DNA from: Hirundichthys speculiger | Lineage: Eukaryota > Chordata > Actinopteri > Beloniformes > Exocoetidae | Direction of reading: 5' to 3' | Assembly (NCBI GenBank): GCA_018398805.1 | Contig: JAGFBZ010000853.1 | Location: forward strand, 965,001-1,029,000 | Length of the DNA stretch: 64,000 nt | Part shown: positions 46,324 through 61,765 of the stretch, one piece after another | How positions within the stretch are numbered: the stretch's first letter is position 1 | How the letters are laid out: each line of letters starts with the position of its first letter | Position numbers and translations under genes: made by a program | The notes under the pieces: generated by a model | Told to the model about the DNA's origin: nothing | The model's database searches: none | What the model saw: only the letters and a program-made list of their open reading frames with translations

Positions 46324-46906
46324 CAGTGGTACCTCAACTTACAAAATTAATTTGTTCTAAAAGTCGTTTCGTAAATGGAAATTTTCATAATTAGGAATGC
46401 ATTTTACCCTATAAATGGCCTAATCCGTTCCAAGGCGCCCAAAAGTTGGACATAATTTTTTTATAAATTGTAAATAATACATTAAATGACATAACAACTT
46501 GTAAGAAATACATGGTAGAATTAGATTATTGGACAATTATACTAATGTAAAGTATAAAGAACAAAGAATAAAGTAAATTAAAGAATAAAAATAGTTTGTT
46601 TACCTGGGTTGCTGGGTTACGTTCATACAGACAAGGGGCCCTCCTAGCCAATGGGATGCCAGGAAGATGCTAATCGATAGCCAATGGCAGAGCAGCTTGG
46701 ACGCACTGCTTTCAAACGAGATACAGGAGCCGACAATTATGTTTACGTTCAATGGACTCTGGGAGCTGCTATTAGCAGCGGATATTTTGAAAATTTTCAC
46801 CTTCGTAACCTGGAATTTCTTTCGTATATGGATGAAATATTTTTCCGAAGAGGCCTTTTGTTAGCTAAAAATTTCGTTAATACATTCGTAAGTAGAGGTA
46901 CCACCA
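46324..46906. mobile_element. mariner-superfamily MITE (CAGTGGTACCTC type)
   Basis: Ends CAGTGGTACCTCAACTTAC and TGGTGGTACCTCTACTTACG (reverse complement) with flanking TA (46,322-46,323; 46,907-46,908). Internal inverted TTCGT/ACGAA motifs. 583 bp, noncoding. Confidence 0.85.
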
Positions 46907-47119
46907 TATGTTCTTTTTTGTTCCCTTAGTATATGTTTTCCCGATATTTGGAAAAGTAAGTTCCCTACCTGAAACTGTGATGTAAACGTTTTACTGTTTA
47001 CAAAGTTGTTTGCAATGAGCCTTTCCATAGACACTGTTGTGTATTTTCTTGTGTAGATCCTAGTTTAGGCTTCTTGTTGACCATTTTAATGTTTTCTAAG
47101 TCATACTTGCTCTTTCTTT

Positions 47120-47334
47120 TGAAGTCCAGAACAACTTCAATAACATGGGAAGATATTGTGACCATCATGGACAAGCTTCAGGCATCCACTGTAGGAAGTC
47201 TTGAAGAAACACTGTTTTGGGGTGTAGTGTGCCGACACTTGGAAATTTCAAATTCCAGCAACAACAGGGCAAGGATCAAAAAAGCCTACAATCAGTATAA
47301 AAAGGAAGTTGCTTTACTTTTACCTCTCAATTAA
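47120..47334 (+). pseudogene. Possible N-terminal exon of a second Zisupton-like copy
   Basis: The frame after a TTTTGAAG acceptor-like sequence reads TTSITWEDIVTIMDKLQAST, then LEETLFWGVVCRHLEI and NNRARIKKAYNQYKKEV. The spacing of W, L and NR...Y/W residues resembles the exon at 39,493-39,233. It ends at a stop. It lies upstream of, and on the same strand as, the LDATG fragment at 53.5-54.06 kb. The assignment is tentative. Confidence 0.35.
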
Positions 47335-47714
47335 AGCCTGTGGCCTTAGTGAAAAGAATATGTAATGCCCAAGAAGTTTGATATGCTTATACTATAGCTG
47401 AAGATCAAAGTGACCATAACAGTTTATGAAGTAAAAAAAAAAAAAAAAACAGTGTGTCATTCATGAGACATGAGCAGAATGGATTCCTGTGTAAATTGAG
47501 CCGGGTGAAATATATGTGTTATTGAAAACGTTAGTTGTTATAAACTTTAATCAATATGAGCAAAATCTTCTCCTGCCTCTGACCACGTGTAGAGCTGCTG
47601 GAAATGAGGAGCGCACATATGAGATTACATTTATCAGACTCTTAACAACAGGATACAGTCAAGCCACAGTAACTAGTAAACTACAAAGCAAGTGCAGTTA
47701 AGTTAATTTTCAGG

Positions 47715-48060
47715 TTAGTGCATTGTAAAAGTCAGTCCAGCAAGGACACAATCCAGGTGCAGGTTAGAAGTTAAAAAGAGAACACATCCTATGAGAGAAG
47801 GTATTCTTGGAAGAGGAGAGTTTTTAAGCACTTCCTGAACGTAGAGATGGACGACTGCTCTTGTAGCCACTGGTTCCACCATCGATGAGCCATGTGTGAG
47901 AACAGTCTCGATTGAGATCGCTTTGTGCCAAGAGAAGGCAAGGCCACTCAATGTTCTTGTGACGACTGCAATGTAGTGGAAGGAGTGTAGACCTTTACAA
48001 CTGAGTTCAGGTGCGGACTCCAAGAGCGCCTTGTGAAAGAGGCTCAGTGACTTAAGTTTT
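47715..48060. repeat. Unclassified dispersed repeat
   Basis: Phrases such as GAGATGGACGACTGCTCTTG, GGTTCCACCATCGATGAG and GAGAACAGTCTCGATTGAGA look like a degenerate common fish repeat. No coding sense. Confidence 0.3.
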
Positions 48061-48486
48061 TTTCAGATGGATAAAGGATATTTTTTTCAATTTATGTATG
48101 TAAATATTGCTGTCGGTCTTAAATTTTACAGCATAATTGCTTTAAATTGACTGTTATCCTCATAATATACTTTTAAAATGTTTTAGAAACATAATACAAT
48201 TGAAACATCATGTCAATCTTCATCAATGAGCATTTAGAATATATTTCAGTCTCAGATTGTGATTTTTAGTGTCAGAATGTTGATTAAATGGACTTGATCT
48301 GCTGACAGACATCCACGCAGTGAGATGTTATTGAGCACATCGATAGAGTCCTGAAGCTGTGGTGCATTACGAAAAGTGGTTTCTCAGTAGAAATGCAGTT
48401 TTCTACTGCTGATATAGAGAAATGTCAATTTTTTTTCATTCATTCTTTTTCTCTCTTCATCCAAAATCATATTGATCTATTTTCAC

Positions 48487-48700
48487 TTCAAGATTCAAGA
48501 TTCAAGATCTTTATTTGTTACATACACAATTATACTTTGTACATTGCGCAGTAAAATGTGTTATTGTACCCACAGGGCAAACGCTTTCTTTCAAGAAGAA
48601 ACAGGAGAAAAAAAAGAATTAAGTTTAAATAAGTAATAAATAATAAATAAACACACAGTGCAGGAGATGAGAAAAACTATGAAGTTCAAATAAAACAGAG
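48487..48700. repeat. TTCAAGATTCAAGAT dispersed repeat
   Basis: TTCAAGATTCAAGATTCAAG followed by ATCTTTATTTGT is a terminus seen in common fish retroelements. Family not determined. Confidence 0.4.
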
Positions 48701-48904
48701 CAGAGTAACTGTTCAATATACTGTTCAACACTTTACCTCTTGCATACTTTGTTGGACAGAAGAGATGGCATTACTATATGCATCCTGCAATCCTGGTCTA
48801 ACAGAGAACAGAAGAGCCCTGATCTGCTTTGGTTTTTTTTAGAGCATATTTCCATGGTTGGAGTAACATTTGAGTCTTCAGATACTTCAATGTTTATTAT
48901 TATA

Positions 48905-49390
48905 CAGTAATCCCCCACACTTGGCGGTCTCCGCAATCGCGGTCTCAGTACATCGGGGAGGTTCAAAAAATATTGGGAAAAAAAATTGAAAAAATTTCAA
49001 AAAATTTCAAACGAAGCCCGCAAGGCTGAAGCGAAACACATCACATCAAAAACGAGTCTTGGGAAGCAATGAAGAGCCTACACGGGATGTTCCGTGAACG
49101 AAAATCGAGGCCTGTGATTGGCTTCTACGATGGGCATTACTGTGCCGTCGGTTGTCTGTACACTGATTGGTTGACACGCATCCCCGCATGTCCCATCTCT
49201 TGCTCTCGTCAGCTACACACAGAGGAGAGATCGTCAAAGTGAGTATACGTTCCGTAGATTTTGCGTACGCATGTACATGTATACTGTATGTACATATATA
49301 TATACATGTAATCCACATCACGGTTTTCACCATTCGCGGGGGGGGGTCACAGCCCCCATTAACCGCGAAGTGTGAGGGATAACAGTACTG
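48905..49390. mobile_element. pogo/Tigger-like MITE
   Basis: Left end CAGTAATCCCCCACACTTGG. The right end (reverse complement) is CAGTACTG followed by TTATCCCTCACACTTCGCGG, i.e. the same motif with a few extra bases. TA on both sides (48,903-48,904; 49,391-49,392). CGCGGTC/ACCGCG motifs lie near each end. 486 bp. Confidence 0.75.
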
Positions 49391-49901
49391 TAATTCTGTC
49401 ACCTATGTTTTCAGTGGTTTTTTTTTTATCTTATTTTGTATTTTTTTTTTTATCTCATAAAGTAAATTTAAGTGTGACCAACCAAGTTTTAACATTTAAT
49501 ATCTCAGAAAAAAGTGTCAAATGTTACCCCACAACCAGTGAAAGCTGATGACCATGGACCAGCAACATTATGACCTGGAGCAGATGACCAGAAACCTGTG
49601 CCAGTGTTGCCTGAGACAGAAGAGACCTCCAATACTGCAGACACAGACAGATGAAAAGAAACCCTCATCATTGTTACCTCAGGCAGACATGCAGAGACCC
49701 TTAACTTTGAAAACATGGGAAGACATCCAGGAGGTCACTGCAGGGGTTCCTCTAACAAGCCCCCAGGTGGACTCTGGGATAACAGTACCTCTCGAGGAAA
49801 CACTGAAGGTAGATTTTTAAATATTAAAGGCAAAAAAGGAGCAGGCTATTATGAAACATTGGCAACTGGATGTATTTCATGAAATACTCCATCTTATAAG
49901 T

Positions 49902-52900
49902 CAGTGGCGGCTGGTGCACTTTTCTCCAGGGGGGGCTACACCAAAAACCAAGAAGCAAATGTAGTACGATATCGATATATGTACGTTAATATCAATATAT
50001 GTATATTTTAAAAATGCCTGTTTTTGTTTTTGCTGAGGTGATCATTGAAGATGTTTTTCTGACCACATTTCTTCCTGGAAGATGATGGTTTCCCACTATC
50101 CCTCCAGGTTTAATAACGTAGGGCCCTATGGAATCCGCAATCATGGAATCCTGGACAGAATCGCGGAATTGGAGATTAAAAACAGAATTCACTTTAAATG
50201 TGCAATATAACAGAACTGAACTGCAATTTGTGTCTAAGTTTTTTTTTTTTTTCCTGGACTAAAGGGAACTATTTTCTTTTGAGAAAATGTTCCAAGAGGG
50301 GTCACTAAAAGCTGGGGACACTGCGCTTTTCTCTCTGCCCCCCCCCCCCCCCCGCTTCCCTCATTAACAAAAAAAACACATGTTGAAGTGGCCACCTGAA
50401 AAAACGGCGAAGAAGCTAAGGAACTAGCGGCTAACTCCCAGGTACAGGGCAGAGCAGTTTCCCCGAGATGATTGTGTTTTTTTCTTAAGGCTAAAGTTAA
50501 ACACCAGTTAAACCATAGACGACCAGAGCGTGTTTACTGGGAGGACACCAACTATCTGGGACTTTCAGGTAGCCGATAGGAATTGTCTGTGTAAAAATAT
50601 TTATATGTATATATCAGTGCAGAGGAGGAGGAGGAGGAAGGAAGAGGAGGAAGCTCTACAGCAGAGTCCCAGACGAGCTGCACATGAGAGCTGCTCCGAT
50701 CTGGACGAAAAGACGCTCCATAGCGGTTAGCGGGTAGCGCAACCTGCTCTTAAAGGCAATGGCTACTGACGCACTGATTGGTTAAACGGGTGGAACGCCC
50801 TAACCACTCCCATGGATGATGTAGCGGGTAGCGCAGGTGGGATAGCAGGTTTAGCAAGGTGGAAGATTGCGTTCTTTGTGGGGGAACGCCCCTCCCGCTA
50901 CCCGCTATCCCTAAATAGCGGCTTTAGCAGATCTGGTGGAAGATCAGGCCCATAATCTATAGGGTTGTGGCTGAACCACAACCATAGAGGCCAGAGAGCT
51001 AAAGTGTAATTAAAACAAATAGTACTGTCACTTAATTATAATATATTTCAAGATTTTCTCTCAGCTTGAGCATCTCCCTTCATAAATGTCTGGATGACCC
51101 TGTAGAGAGACTCAAAGCAGAGTTTTTACTCCTCTTCATGGAGAGTGAGTTGAGGAGGTGCTTCTGGTTAGCATGGCTCCTGGTTTCCTCCTTTTGCGGC
51201 TGAAGCAGATCCAGAACATTTCGGAAAGATTGTGTCCCTCGGCTGGTCTGGTAAATACCTTGAAATCATCCAGAAAGAGCTGCTGGAGGTGACCAGGGGA
51301 GATCTTTGGTTGCTGCTGACCTGAACCAATGACTGCGTGGATTGGTTTTTCTTTTCCAGTCAGTAGTTGTGTTGGGGTTGTTTTTGTTGTGTGTATTTTA
51401 AGATGTTTGAATCACGAATGAGTCATCTGTTGTGTCTCTGCAGTGGAGCTGTTGAAGTGGACGAGGTTCCTTTTGATGAGACATTGGCACCGCTGGTTAT
51501 AATATAACATAACATAACAAAATACAATAAAATATTTTCTCTTGAAATAGACCAAGTAAACTTTTTTTTTTTTAATTTAAGAAATATTTTAGGTTAAAGC
51601 CATAACGTAACACTGCCATAGTGGTAAAGACTGAAAAAATTGAGATACTGTTTAAAATTTGAATACATTTGTTTATTCATGCCATTTGAAATGACACAAT
51701 AATAAAAAATAAACTTTTTCCATAAGTTTATTGCCCTCAAGCAGCACTGTATAATTGTGGAACAGCCTGTACATATATCAAACCAAACTATCATAACTCA
51801 ATTCAAAACAAGACAGGAAGTCACAGTTTGATCATTTGTGCTACATTTAAATGCTTGTCTTAGTTTTTAAGTGTGTCTTTCCTGACACAATGTTTTGCTA
51901 CGATTTGTTAAGTTGCTGCCATCTTTGGCAGTTATCCGTGCATTTTACCCCATATATTATATTGATTGAACAGTATGTAAATATAAATAGACAATACCGG
52001 AAATGTCTTGGAAATCCATAATCCATAACATAACAAAGTAGTGCTACTTGAAAGCAACATTTACATAAAGTAGTGCTACTACTATTGGACTCCTGGCGCA
52101 CTTTGACAGATGTGCGAGCCGGTCGCTCTCTGCTGCCACCCTGTGGCTGACAGAGTGTGTACAGCAGCACCATTCAAATGAATGCTGAGGGCGCAGGTTA
52201 TGTGCGCCTCACCAAGCTCCTATCTCTTGTATTGAGAGGATCGAACTGCGCATGTACAATTTATAGCGAGAGTGAATGGACGAAAAAACTGCGCCCCAAC
52301 CGGAAACGTGACCTATGACTTTAGACATCATAAAACATAGTTTAATCTATATTTTATGGTAGATTACACATATTACTCACTAACTCTATGATAATTAATT
52401 ACCATACCCATTTTAAAACTATATTGTATATATTTAAAAGTAATTAAGTCTTCTTCACTTAAAGGTGGGGTAGGTGTTCTTTGAAAAAACGGTTCCAGCA
52501 ATTCCAACTCAAGTGAGATTTTGAAAATATACACTCCCTCCCTCCTTCCAAAGGCTCTACCTCCTCCTCTTCAGCCCATCCCTCGAAACCACGCCTTCAC
52601 ATGATTCATGACTACATGAACTGCAGGGAGGGAGGGAGGGAGGGGTGGGTGGGAGTGCATTGATATTTGATGGACGTATTAGGCAGCCAATAAATGTAAA
52701 GATGATCAGTAAATTGATTGGTCAGAGTTATTCTCTGATTATACCCTCTAGACCGGACCAAAACGTTTCGTTTTTTTTTGCAAACATTTTATTTCAGTGG
52801 GTGCAATGGGAATGTGAAAAGGCTTTCAGGCAATATTGTAAAAAGTGCTGCAAAAAAAGGAACACCTACCCCACCTTTAAGTTCTTGGATGTGGAGAGAG

Positions 52901-52942
52901 GTGGGGTGGCGCCCTAGTGCCCTCTATTGAACAGCCGCCCCT
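49902..52942. mobile_element. Candidate hAT-like element with CAG(T/G)GGCGGCTG ends
   Basis: Left CAGTGGCGGCTGGTGCAC and right (reverse complement) CAGGGGCGGCTGTTCAAT. Flanks TTATAAGT and TTGTAGGT agree at 6 of 8 positions. No transposase domain was recognised in the 3 kb between, apart from a nested TTAA-flanked MITE. Termini of this form are common in fish. The pairing is plausible, not proven. Confidence 0.5.
52463..52876. mobile_element. TTAA-flanked MITE (piggyBac-type)
   Basis: Perfect inverted ends AGGTGGGGTAGGTGTTC, flanked by TTAA at 52,459-52,462 and 52,877-52,880. 414 bp, containing a GGGA tandem run (52,626-52,650). TTAA duplication points to piggyBac enzymes, but no autonomous partner with these ends is in the window. 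Confidence 0.85.
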
Positions 52943-53479
52943 GTTGTAGGTACTACTAAGCACCTTTTAGGTCAACTATCGAGCAGTTGCTAAAGCTGTG
53001 GTCTTGGCACTCTAGAGAGCTTCTAATTTATTATTGTTGATGCTAAAGTGCACTCATTATAATAAGCCACAAATTTTTACTTGAATAAAAACTTCACAGG
53101 ATTTTTCTGATTGTCTTTTCAGTTCTTGTTCAGACGAAACATCCTCAACATCTGCTACAGAAAATCACAATGAATATTTTAGTCATGAACTCCCACAGCA
53201 ACCTTGTTTTTTTTTTCATGGTTGAAATGGACTGGAACAAGCTGAGAAAAAAAAACAGCACAAATGTCAGTTTAAAACACTAATCTGGACTACTGTCATG
53301 GCTGAGGGCATTAGCAGTCTTCATCCATACTGCAGTTTTGGGTTTAAACACCACAGTGTTTAAACTATCAGCTCCACCAGAAGAGGCCCACTATTTTCCT
53401 GTGATGGGTATTGTTTATTTGATGACTGCCCTGTTGAGGTAGTTGTCAGGGTGGGGATGACCCATCACTGAAAGCTGTG

Positions 53480-54062
53480 GTTCCTTTCAGGGTTGAAAGA
53501 GCCTGGCACCACTGCAACCAATTAAAAAGACAGCCTTTACGTGGCGATCAAAGAGATGCCTTGGCTGAGGTATGACACTGCTATGGCATCTGGATGGAGG
53601 GATCAGGTCCCCGCAACTGGTGTCATGAAGACACTTTCATGGTCCAGCAGAAAAAACGCAAGAAGACACAAAAATGAGATGATGAGCTGACAGCTCATGC
53701 TGGAAGAAGAGCAAAGTTCTCTAGATGGACTCATTCAGAAAATAATTTTGCATCCCAAAAGCGTCATGCTTTATACAGAGGAAACTCTAAACCTTTTTTT
53801 TTTTCAGCGTTACAAAGACGATATCATATATTTAGATGCAACAGGTTGTATTGTACATACAACAAAAGGGCAAACATCACCATACTATGTGTATGAGGTT
53901 GACATCCAAATACAGGCTCCTCCCCTGTTCCTGTGGCCACATATTTAACAATTGACCACACAACCTCATCCGTTTCAGACTTTCTGGGGTCACTGGTCAC
54001 TGACTTAATCAAACTCCATGGACGTCAAAAGAAAAGTCAACAGAAGAACAGTCATGCTGATT
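53480..54062 (+). pseudogene. Transposase fragment of a second Zisupton-like copy
   Basis: Shifting frames read VERAWHHCNQLKRQPLRGDQ, then YDTAMASGWRDQVPATGVMK, then SVMLYTEETLNLF...YKDDIIYLDATGCIV and finally PVPVATYLTIDHTTSSVSDF with LGSLVTDLIKLHG. MLYTEE...LDATG matches the corresponding block of the minus-strand gene (LLMYTETG...LDLGATGNVV). The second Asp and Glu region is absent: the copy is cut off at about 54,062, just before a tandem repeat. This copy keeps the ancestral-looking LDATG spelling. Confidence 0.6.
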
Positions 54063-54139
54063 TGTGACGGCTTCTTCCTTTTTTTAGTTGTGTTCATTGT
54101 TAAATTAATAAAACGTTCATCAATCCTCAATTTCTCAAT

Positions 54140-54670
54140 TTTTCTACAGTAAAAGTGTCTGATACTGAGTATGGTGGTAATCATCATAGTCCTGAAGTGA
54201 TGTGTAGCAGTTATTGCCAGAGAATATAGAGAAATAGAAATCTGTAGTCCTTCAAAAAAAAAAAAGCATATCAATCAAAAATAAGCATTTGACCTTAGTC
54301 ATATCGTACAATGTTTGGAAATTTAATGGTGGATTCCTCCACATTTCTACAGTAAAAGTGTCTGATACTGAGTATGGTGGTAGTCAGCATAGTCCTGAAG
54401 TGATGTGAAGCAGTTATTGCCAGAGATTATGGCATAATATAAATCTAGAGTCCTTCAAAAAGACCGTGTCAATCAAAAATAAGTGTTTGACCTTCGTCAT
54501 ATCGTACAATATTTGGACATTCAGTGGTGAATTCCTCCTGTTTTCTACAGTAAAGGTGTCTGATATTGAGTGTGGTGGTAGTCAGCATAGTCCTGCAGTG
54601 ATGTGTAAATTATTATGAGAGATTATGGAGAAATAAAAATCTGGAGTCCTCAGAAATTAATGGCTCAATC
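54140..54670. repeat. Tandem repeat, about 200 bp unit, 2.6 copies
   Basis: TTCTACAGTAAAAGTGTCTG recurs at 54,142, 54,344 and 54,543 (last with G for A). Each is followed by GAGT(A/G)TGGTGGTA, CATAGTCCTG(A/C)AG and TCAATCAAAAA. Confidence 0.9.
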
Positions 54671-54789
54671 AAAAAATAGACATTTTGACAAAATTTGAAC
54701 TTTTAAATCAATGTTTTCCATTGTATTTCACTAAACCTCTTGTCATTCCATTTTTTGTACATATTTGATATTTCTTGCCTACACAGTCA

Positions 54790-55365
54790 CAGTGTATCTT
54801 CAACAGTAATTTATTATTATTTGTCAGAAATGATCAGTCTTATTGTACTTCAAAGTTCTGTCATTTGTCTTTTCTCTAAGAAAATATTTAATCTCATGAA
54901 TTAATTTCTTCACTACTTGACATTTCAAATATTTATTTTCAACATTTAACAAAAAAAAGAACAGGATTAATTACATGAGATTACTTGTAAAACAATAAAA
55001 TATCCTAAATACTCATAAATAAAAGGAATCCTACAGACATAAAAAAACACACTGTGGCATAGATATTAGACTAGTATAATTGGTAAAGTTGTTTAACAAA
55101 CAAAGATTTTTTATTTTTAACGACTAGTTACTCGTCTTGTACTTTTATTTTGGAAACCGGAAATTGTATATGAGTCCCTTTCATTAACTTTCCGTAAACA
55201 TTCGAATACGAGTGCACATGAAAATCAGGAGCGGCTGATTTGACGACGTAAGTGCGAATGGCGGCTGGCTTGACCGCAGTTCGCTCGTCAAGGGGAAAGA
55301 GCACGTTCAGTTCACGTTCGCACAAAATACGAACTAGTTCGTGAACTTTCGTTCAATGAACGCGT
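54790..55365 (-). mobile_element. DNA-transposon terminal region (copy 2 of an inverted pair)
   Basis: Read on the minus strand, 55,330-54,790 matches 1,590-2,093 (GCGGTCAA, AATCAGCCGCTCCTGATTTTC, TTTACGGAA, GGTTTCCAAAATAAAAGTAC, ATTATACTAG). The outer end has repeated GTTCA/TGAAC motifs (55,310-55,362). Noncoding in both copies apart from short frames that are conserved only because the DNA is. Confidence 0.65.
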
Positions 55366-56428
55366 CCAGGTACAAAACTGGGAACAACAGAAGTAACTGC
55401 TGCATTTGTAACCTCTTAACACCAAAGTACATTTTAAATTAAGCAGACATTAAAAAAAAAAAAACAGCTCTTAAGTAAGGAGAATATCTTTTCAACATTT
55501 CTCAAATGTGTTTATATGCAGGAATTAACATACAATAGGTACTATGATGTAACCCTGGCCATGTACCAGTTATTACAATAAGATACAATAACAATATTAG
55601 CATAAAATCTATATGACAGCCAGTCTTTCAGCGGACAGAAACCTGGGTACTAACAAGGTTCATGCAGCATCCTGATCATTCATGTCTGATTTGGTGTGAG
55701 ATTTTCTCTTATGCTCGAAGGGTAACAATTCCAGCTTTCCACAAAATGATGAAATTCTGATTGTAGATGCGGTATGAAGACATACAGAAGAGCTGGATAG
55801 CACTGGACAGATCAGTAAAGCCCCCTTCCTCGTCTTCCTTCCATCTTTAAGAACAAAGTAAAGAAATTCAGTTGTCCTGATTCAGGCCATGAAGAGGTAC
55901 CATGACCTGGATGACTGACCAGTGTCATACAAGTTAATATCAGATTCCCTTTGTGGCAAAGAAAATTTTAGAAAATGAGAGTCGTTAATATTAAAAATTG
56001 TCCTTTTTATCAAAAGGGTGTGATTATAAGCATTGTAATATTTTCTGTAACAGCTTAGCTGTGGTAATCAGTATCTCTGGTTAAGGAAATGTTTTTCTGC
56101 AATAAAACTGCCACAACTGTTCCTCAGACTGTTATGCATCCAGCATGTTAACAGGGAGTTTCTTTTACATGCCACCGAAACAACTCAGGGAGTTCAGATA
56201 AGCCTGAAAATAAATGTAACTGAATCAAATGAATGACACTTTATTGATGCACCAGAGATCTTAATATTTTACAGGAGCATGACTCAAAAATTCAGAAGAA
56301 CAGATCAGCAGTTACGAGACATCGTTCACATTCGCTATTCTATTCATTGGAGTCCTTTTAAAATATTTTGTTCTACGATACAGATTATCATATGAAAAAA
56401 ACAATTTTTACTCAACATTTGTGCTGCT
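55366..56428. other. No gene recognised
   Basis: Unique-looking AT-rich sequence. A minus-strand open stretch at about 55,660-55,870 (DGRKTRKGALLICP...) has no recognisable relatives. It is left unannotated. Confidence 0.5.
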
Positions 56429-56790
56429 GGGCAGCACATGGCTTGGTGGTCAGCACTGTTGCCTCACAGCAAGAAGGTTCCAGGTTCAAATCTTGGCAAG
56501 GGCCTTTCTGTGTGGAGTTTGCATGTTCTGCCACGTGCTTGTGTGGGTTTCCTCCAGGTACTCCGGCTTCCTCCCACAGTCCAAAAACATCCATGTTAGG
56601 TTAAATACTGGTTCCAAATTGCCCGTAGGAGTGATTGTGAGTGTGTATAGTTGTTCATCTACATGTGGCCCTGCCATGGACTGGTGACATGTCCCTGCTT
56701 TTTGCCCGAAGAGAGCTGGGACAGGCTCCAGCAGATCTCCGTGACCCTGCATAGCACTAAGCAGGTATGGACAATGGATGGATTGATGGA
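56429..56790 (+). repeat. Full SINE: tRNA-like head, L2-like tail
   Basis: A-box region TGGCTTGGTGGTCAGC, B-box region AGGTTCAAATCTTGG, then the body TGTGTGGAGTTTGCATGTTC, CTCCGGCTTCCTCCCACAGT and AAATTGCCCGTAGGAGTG. The 3' part GAGCTGGGACAGGCTCCAGC ends in ATGGATGGATTGATGGA. The tail phrase is that of fish L2 (Maui-type) LINEs, from recall. Orientation is plus. The same family's head is at 2,419-2,521. Confidence 0.8.
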
Positions 56791-58024
56791 TTTTGTATTC
56801 CTTAACTAAAATTTCTGTAGTTTTGGTTGGTCTCATAGACTGCACAAGTCTAAAAACACAGTAAATTGTGAAAACAGCGACACCCACTGTCCTGAAGTAA
56901 AATTACTTGAAAGATGGAGTCGGATAAGCTTCTCAAACGTTTCAAAAAAAAGTGATGTATTTTTAGTGATAGGTCAGCTGACCAGTTGTCCCAGATTTTA
57001 AAGCAGTTCTCTCCCAGAAATGAATCATTCTTGTGTATTTTTGTACATTCATGGAAGACTGACTGACAGGTTTTGGATCAATCATGTTGCTTAAAACATT
57101 CTCAGTTCTCTTACCTTTAAGAGTAATGCTTGTTTATTCCTCAACTTCAAATGTGAGAAATGACACCGATCTTTTTCCTCTCAGGAAATAACAGGACCTT
57201 TATATAATCACATTCTATGAGATATAAGGAAAATGTTCTTTTCAGCAAAATACACTAATCAGTTTAGTCTGGTCTAAGTCGAGTTTTATTATTCAAGTTC
57301 TGATTCAATGTACACTGCATTTTTAGGCATTATTCCATACATTTTTTCATTATTTTATGTATTTTTATTTGATGTCGGTGCTCATTCATAACCAAAGTCA
57401 CACTACTGGCAAAAAAAAGTAAAACAAAGGCTTCCTGTTAGATGCTACAGCAGGGGTAGGTTGGCTGTATAAAATGTGTAATTTTCATGTAATAGCTATA
57501 TCATAAAAGGAGACAGTATAAAACAGCCAGAATACATCTCAGTGTGTCCTAGCTATTACAGATGATTCTGAAATCAAGGTGCATAACAGTTTTATCAGTC
57601 TAAAAGCTCAACTGGTGCATATTGTATTGGACATTGTCATTGACACTGTAAGAGATTATTGTGTCTGTGCATGCAAATAACATGATATTTGGAAATTTCT
57701 TGAGCTTAATAAACTTTTTTCATTTCCATCTGAGGCAACATTACCACGCACAAAGAGCTGCTGATACCACAACAATTAAAAACAACAAAGATGAAGAGAA
57801 GGTTTGACAGTATGTGATTCCCTGAAGAAGACTGAAGTGTTTGTGTACGTGTGTGACGTCTCACTATCAACTATATATCAAGAGGCTCTGACTGAGAATT
57901 ACTGTTTTACAATCAATCCATGGCACATCGATGATACTCGTTAACAGTTTGTAAAAGTAAAATGATCGGTAATTGTTGGCAAACGCAGGCTGTGGAAAAA
58001 ACAGCCTTTGTGGTGAAGTTTTTG
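56791..58024. other. 3' flank/3' UTR of TDH; no other gene seen
   Basis: AT-rich sequence downstream of the TDH stop codon (minus strand). Several TTTATT (AATAAA on the minus strand) occur, e.g. near 57,285 and 57,365, but I cannot pick the polyadenylation site. Confidence 0.4.
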
Positions 58025-60939
<2,915 letters not shown>

Positions 60940-61765
60940 CAGCACCGCAGACGGCACGCACACCTGAAAAACCAGGTTGCATGTCCAGTAGCAAAGTCAC
61001 CAAACCAAACTGATCACACTGTTGATGAACTTCTCCGTCTTGGTAGTGATAACTGAAGGTACAAATGTGTTGTTTTGCCATAACAAATACAACAGAATGG
61101 AACAAATGTATTACCTGAGAGCAGACGAATTCAGAAATCCCAGACAGATGTTTTGATCCAAAGCCAACAGATACTACTCGGTAAATCCAGAGCTATTCCT
61201 TAACACAAAATCATAAAATAAAAGCTTGTATGATGACATTTAAGTGTCAGAACAAAAACATTTGCCATCCGACTGGTCACCGTGTCAGTTCACCCAGTAA
61301 ATACTGGATAAATATGTAGCTGTAGAAAATCATGCTGGGCTATGTGGTTCTTGTCCACGTTGCTTGATGTAGCTCTCGACTGAACAGGACTACAGTCTCC
61401 AGCTTGCAAAGCCCCATGAGTGCAAACATGCTGACTTGCTGTGCACAGGGATTTGCATTGTGAAGAGTGTTTAGCTGAGCTTAACAAGACTGGGAGGTGT
61501 GTCAGTTACATAGCCTTCTTTTATTGATAATATTTCTCTGTGAATATATATTGTAATTACCCTGCTGGCATCATCTGAAGCACAGGCTGCTATTATTATT
61601 ATGGAGGAAAAATGACATTCACCAAACACTGCAGTGTTCTTACAATACAACTTTATTAAAGAGTAAGAAATACTGTACATTAAAAACATTATGTGCATTA
61701 GAAACATCTGTCCTTTAAACATGTTTAACATGTTAATAGAAACCATCTTTACTTTTATCAGGGTA
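60940..61765. other. TDH 5' UTR/promoter region and MTMR9 3' UTR
   Basis: The two genes are in the same orientation, with about 0.8 kb between the MTMR9 stop and the TDH start codon. An AATAAA on the minus strand at 61,652-61,657, about 110 bases past the MTMR9 stop, is a candidate poly(A) signal. The TDH 5' exon(s) must lie between there and 60,962 but no start site could be fixed. Confidence 0.45.

Noticed and set aside
55660..55870. Minus-strand open stretch downstream of TDH
   Set aside because: No clear start, no splice context and no family resemblance, so it is left as unannotated sequence.
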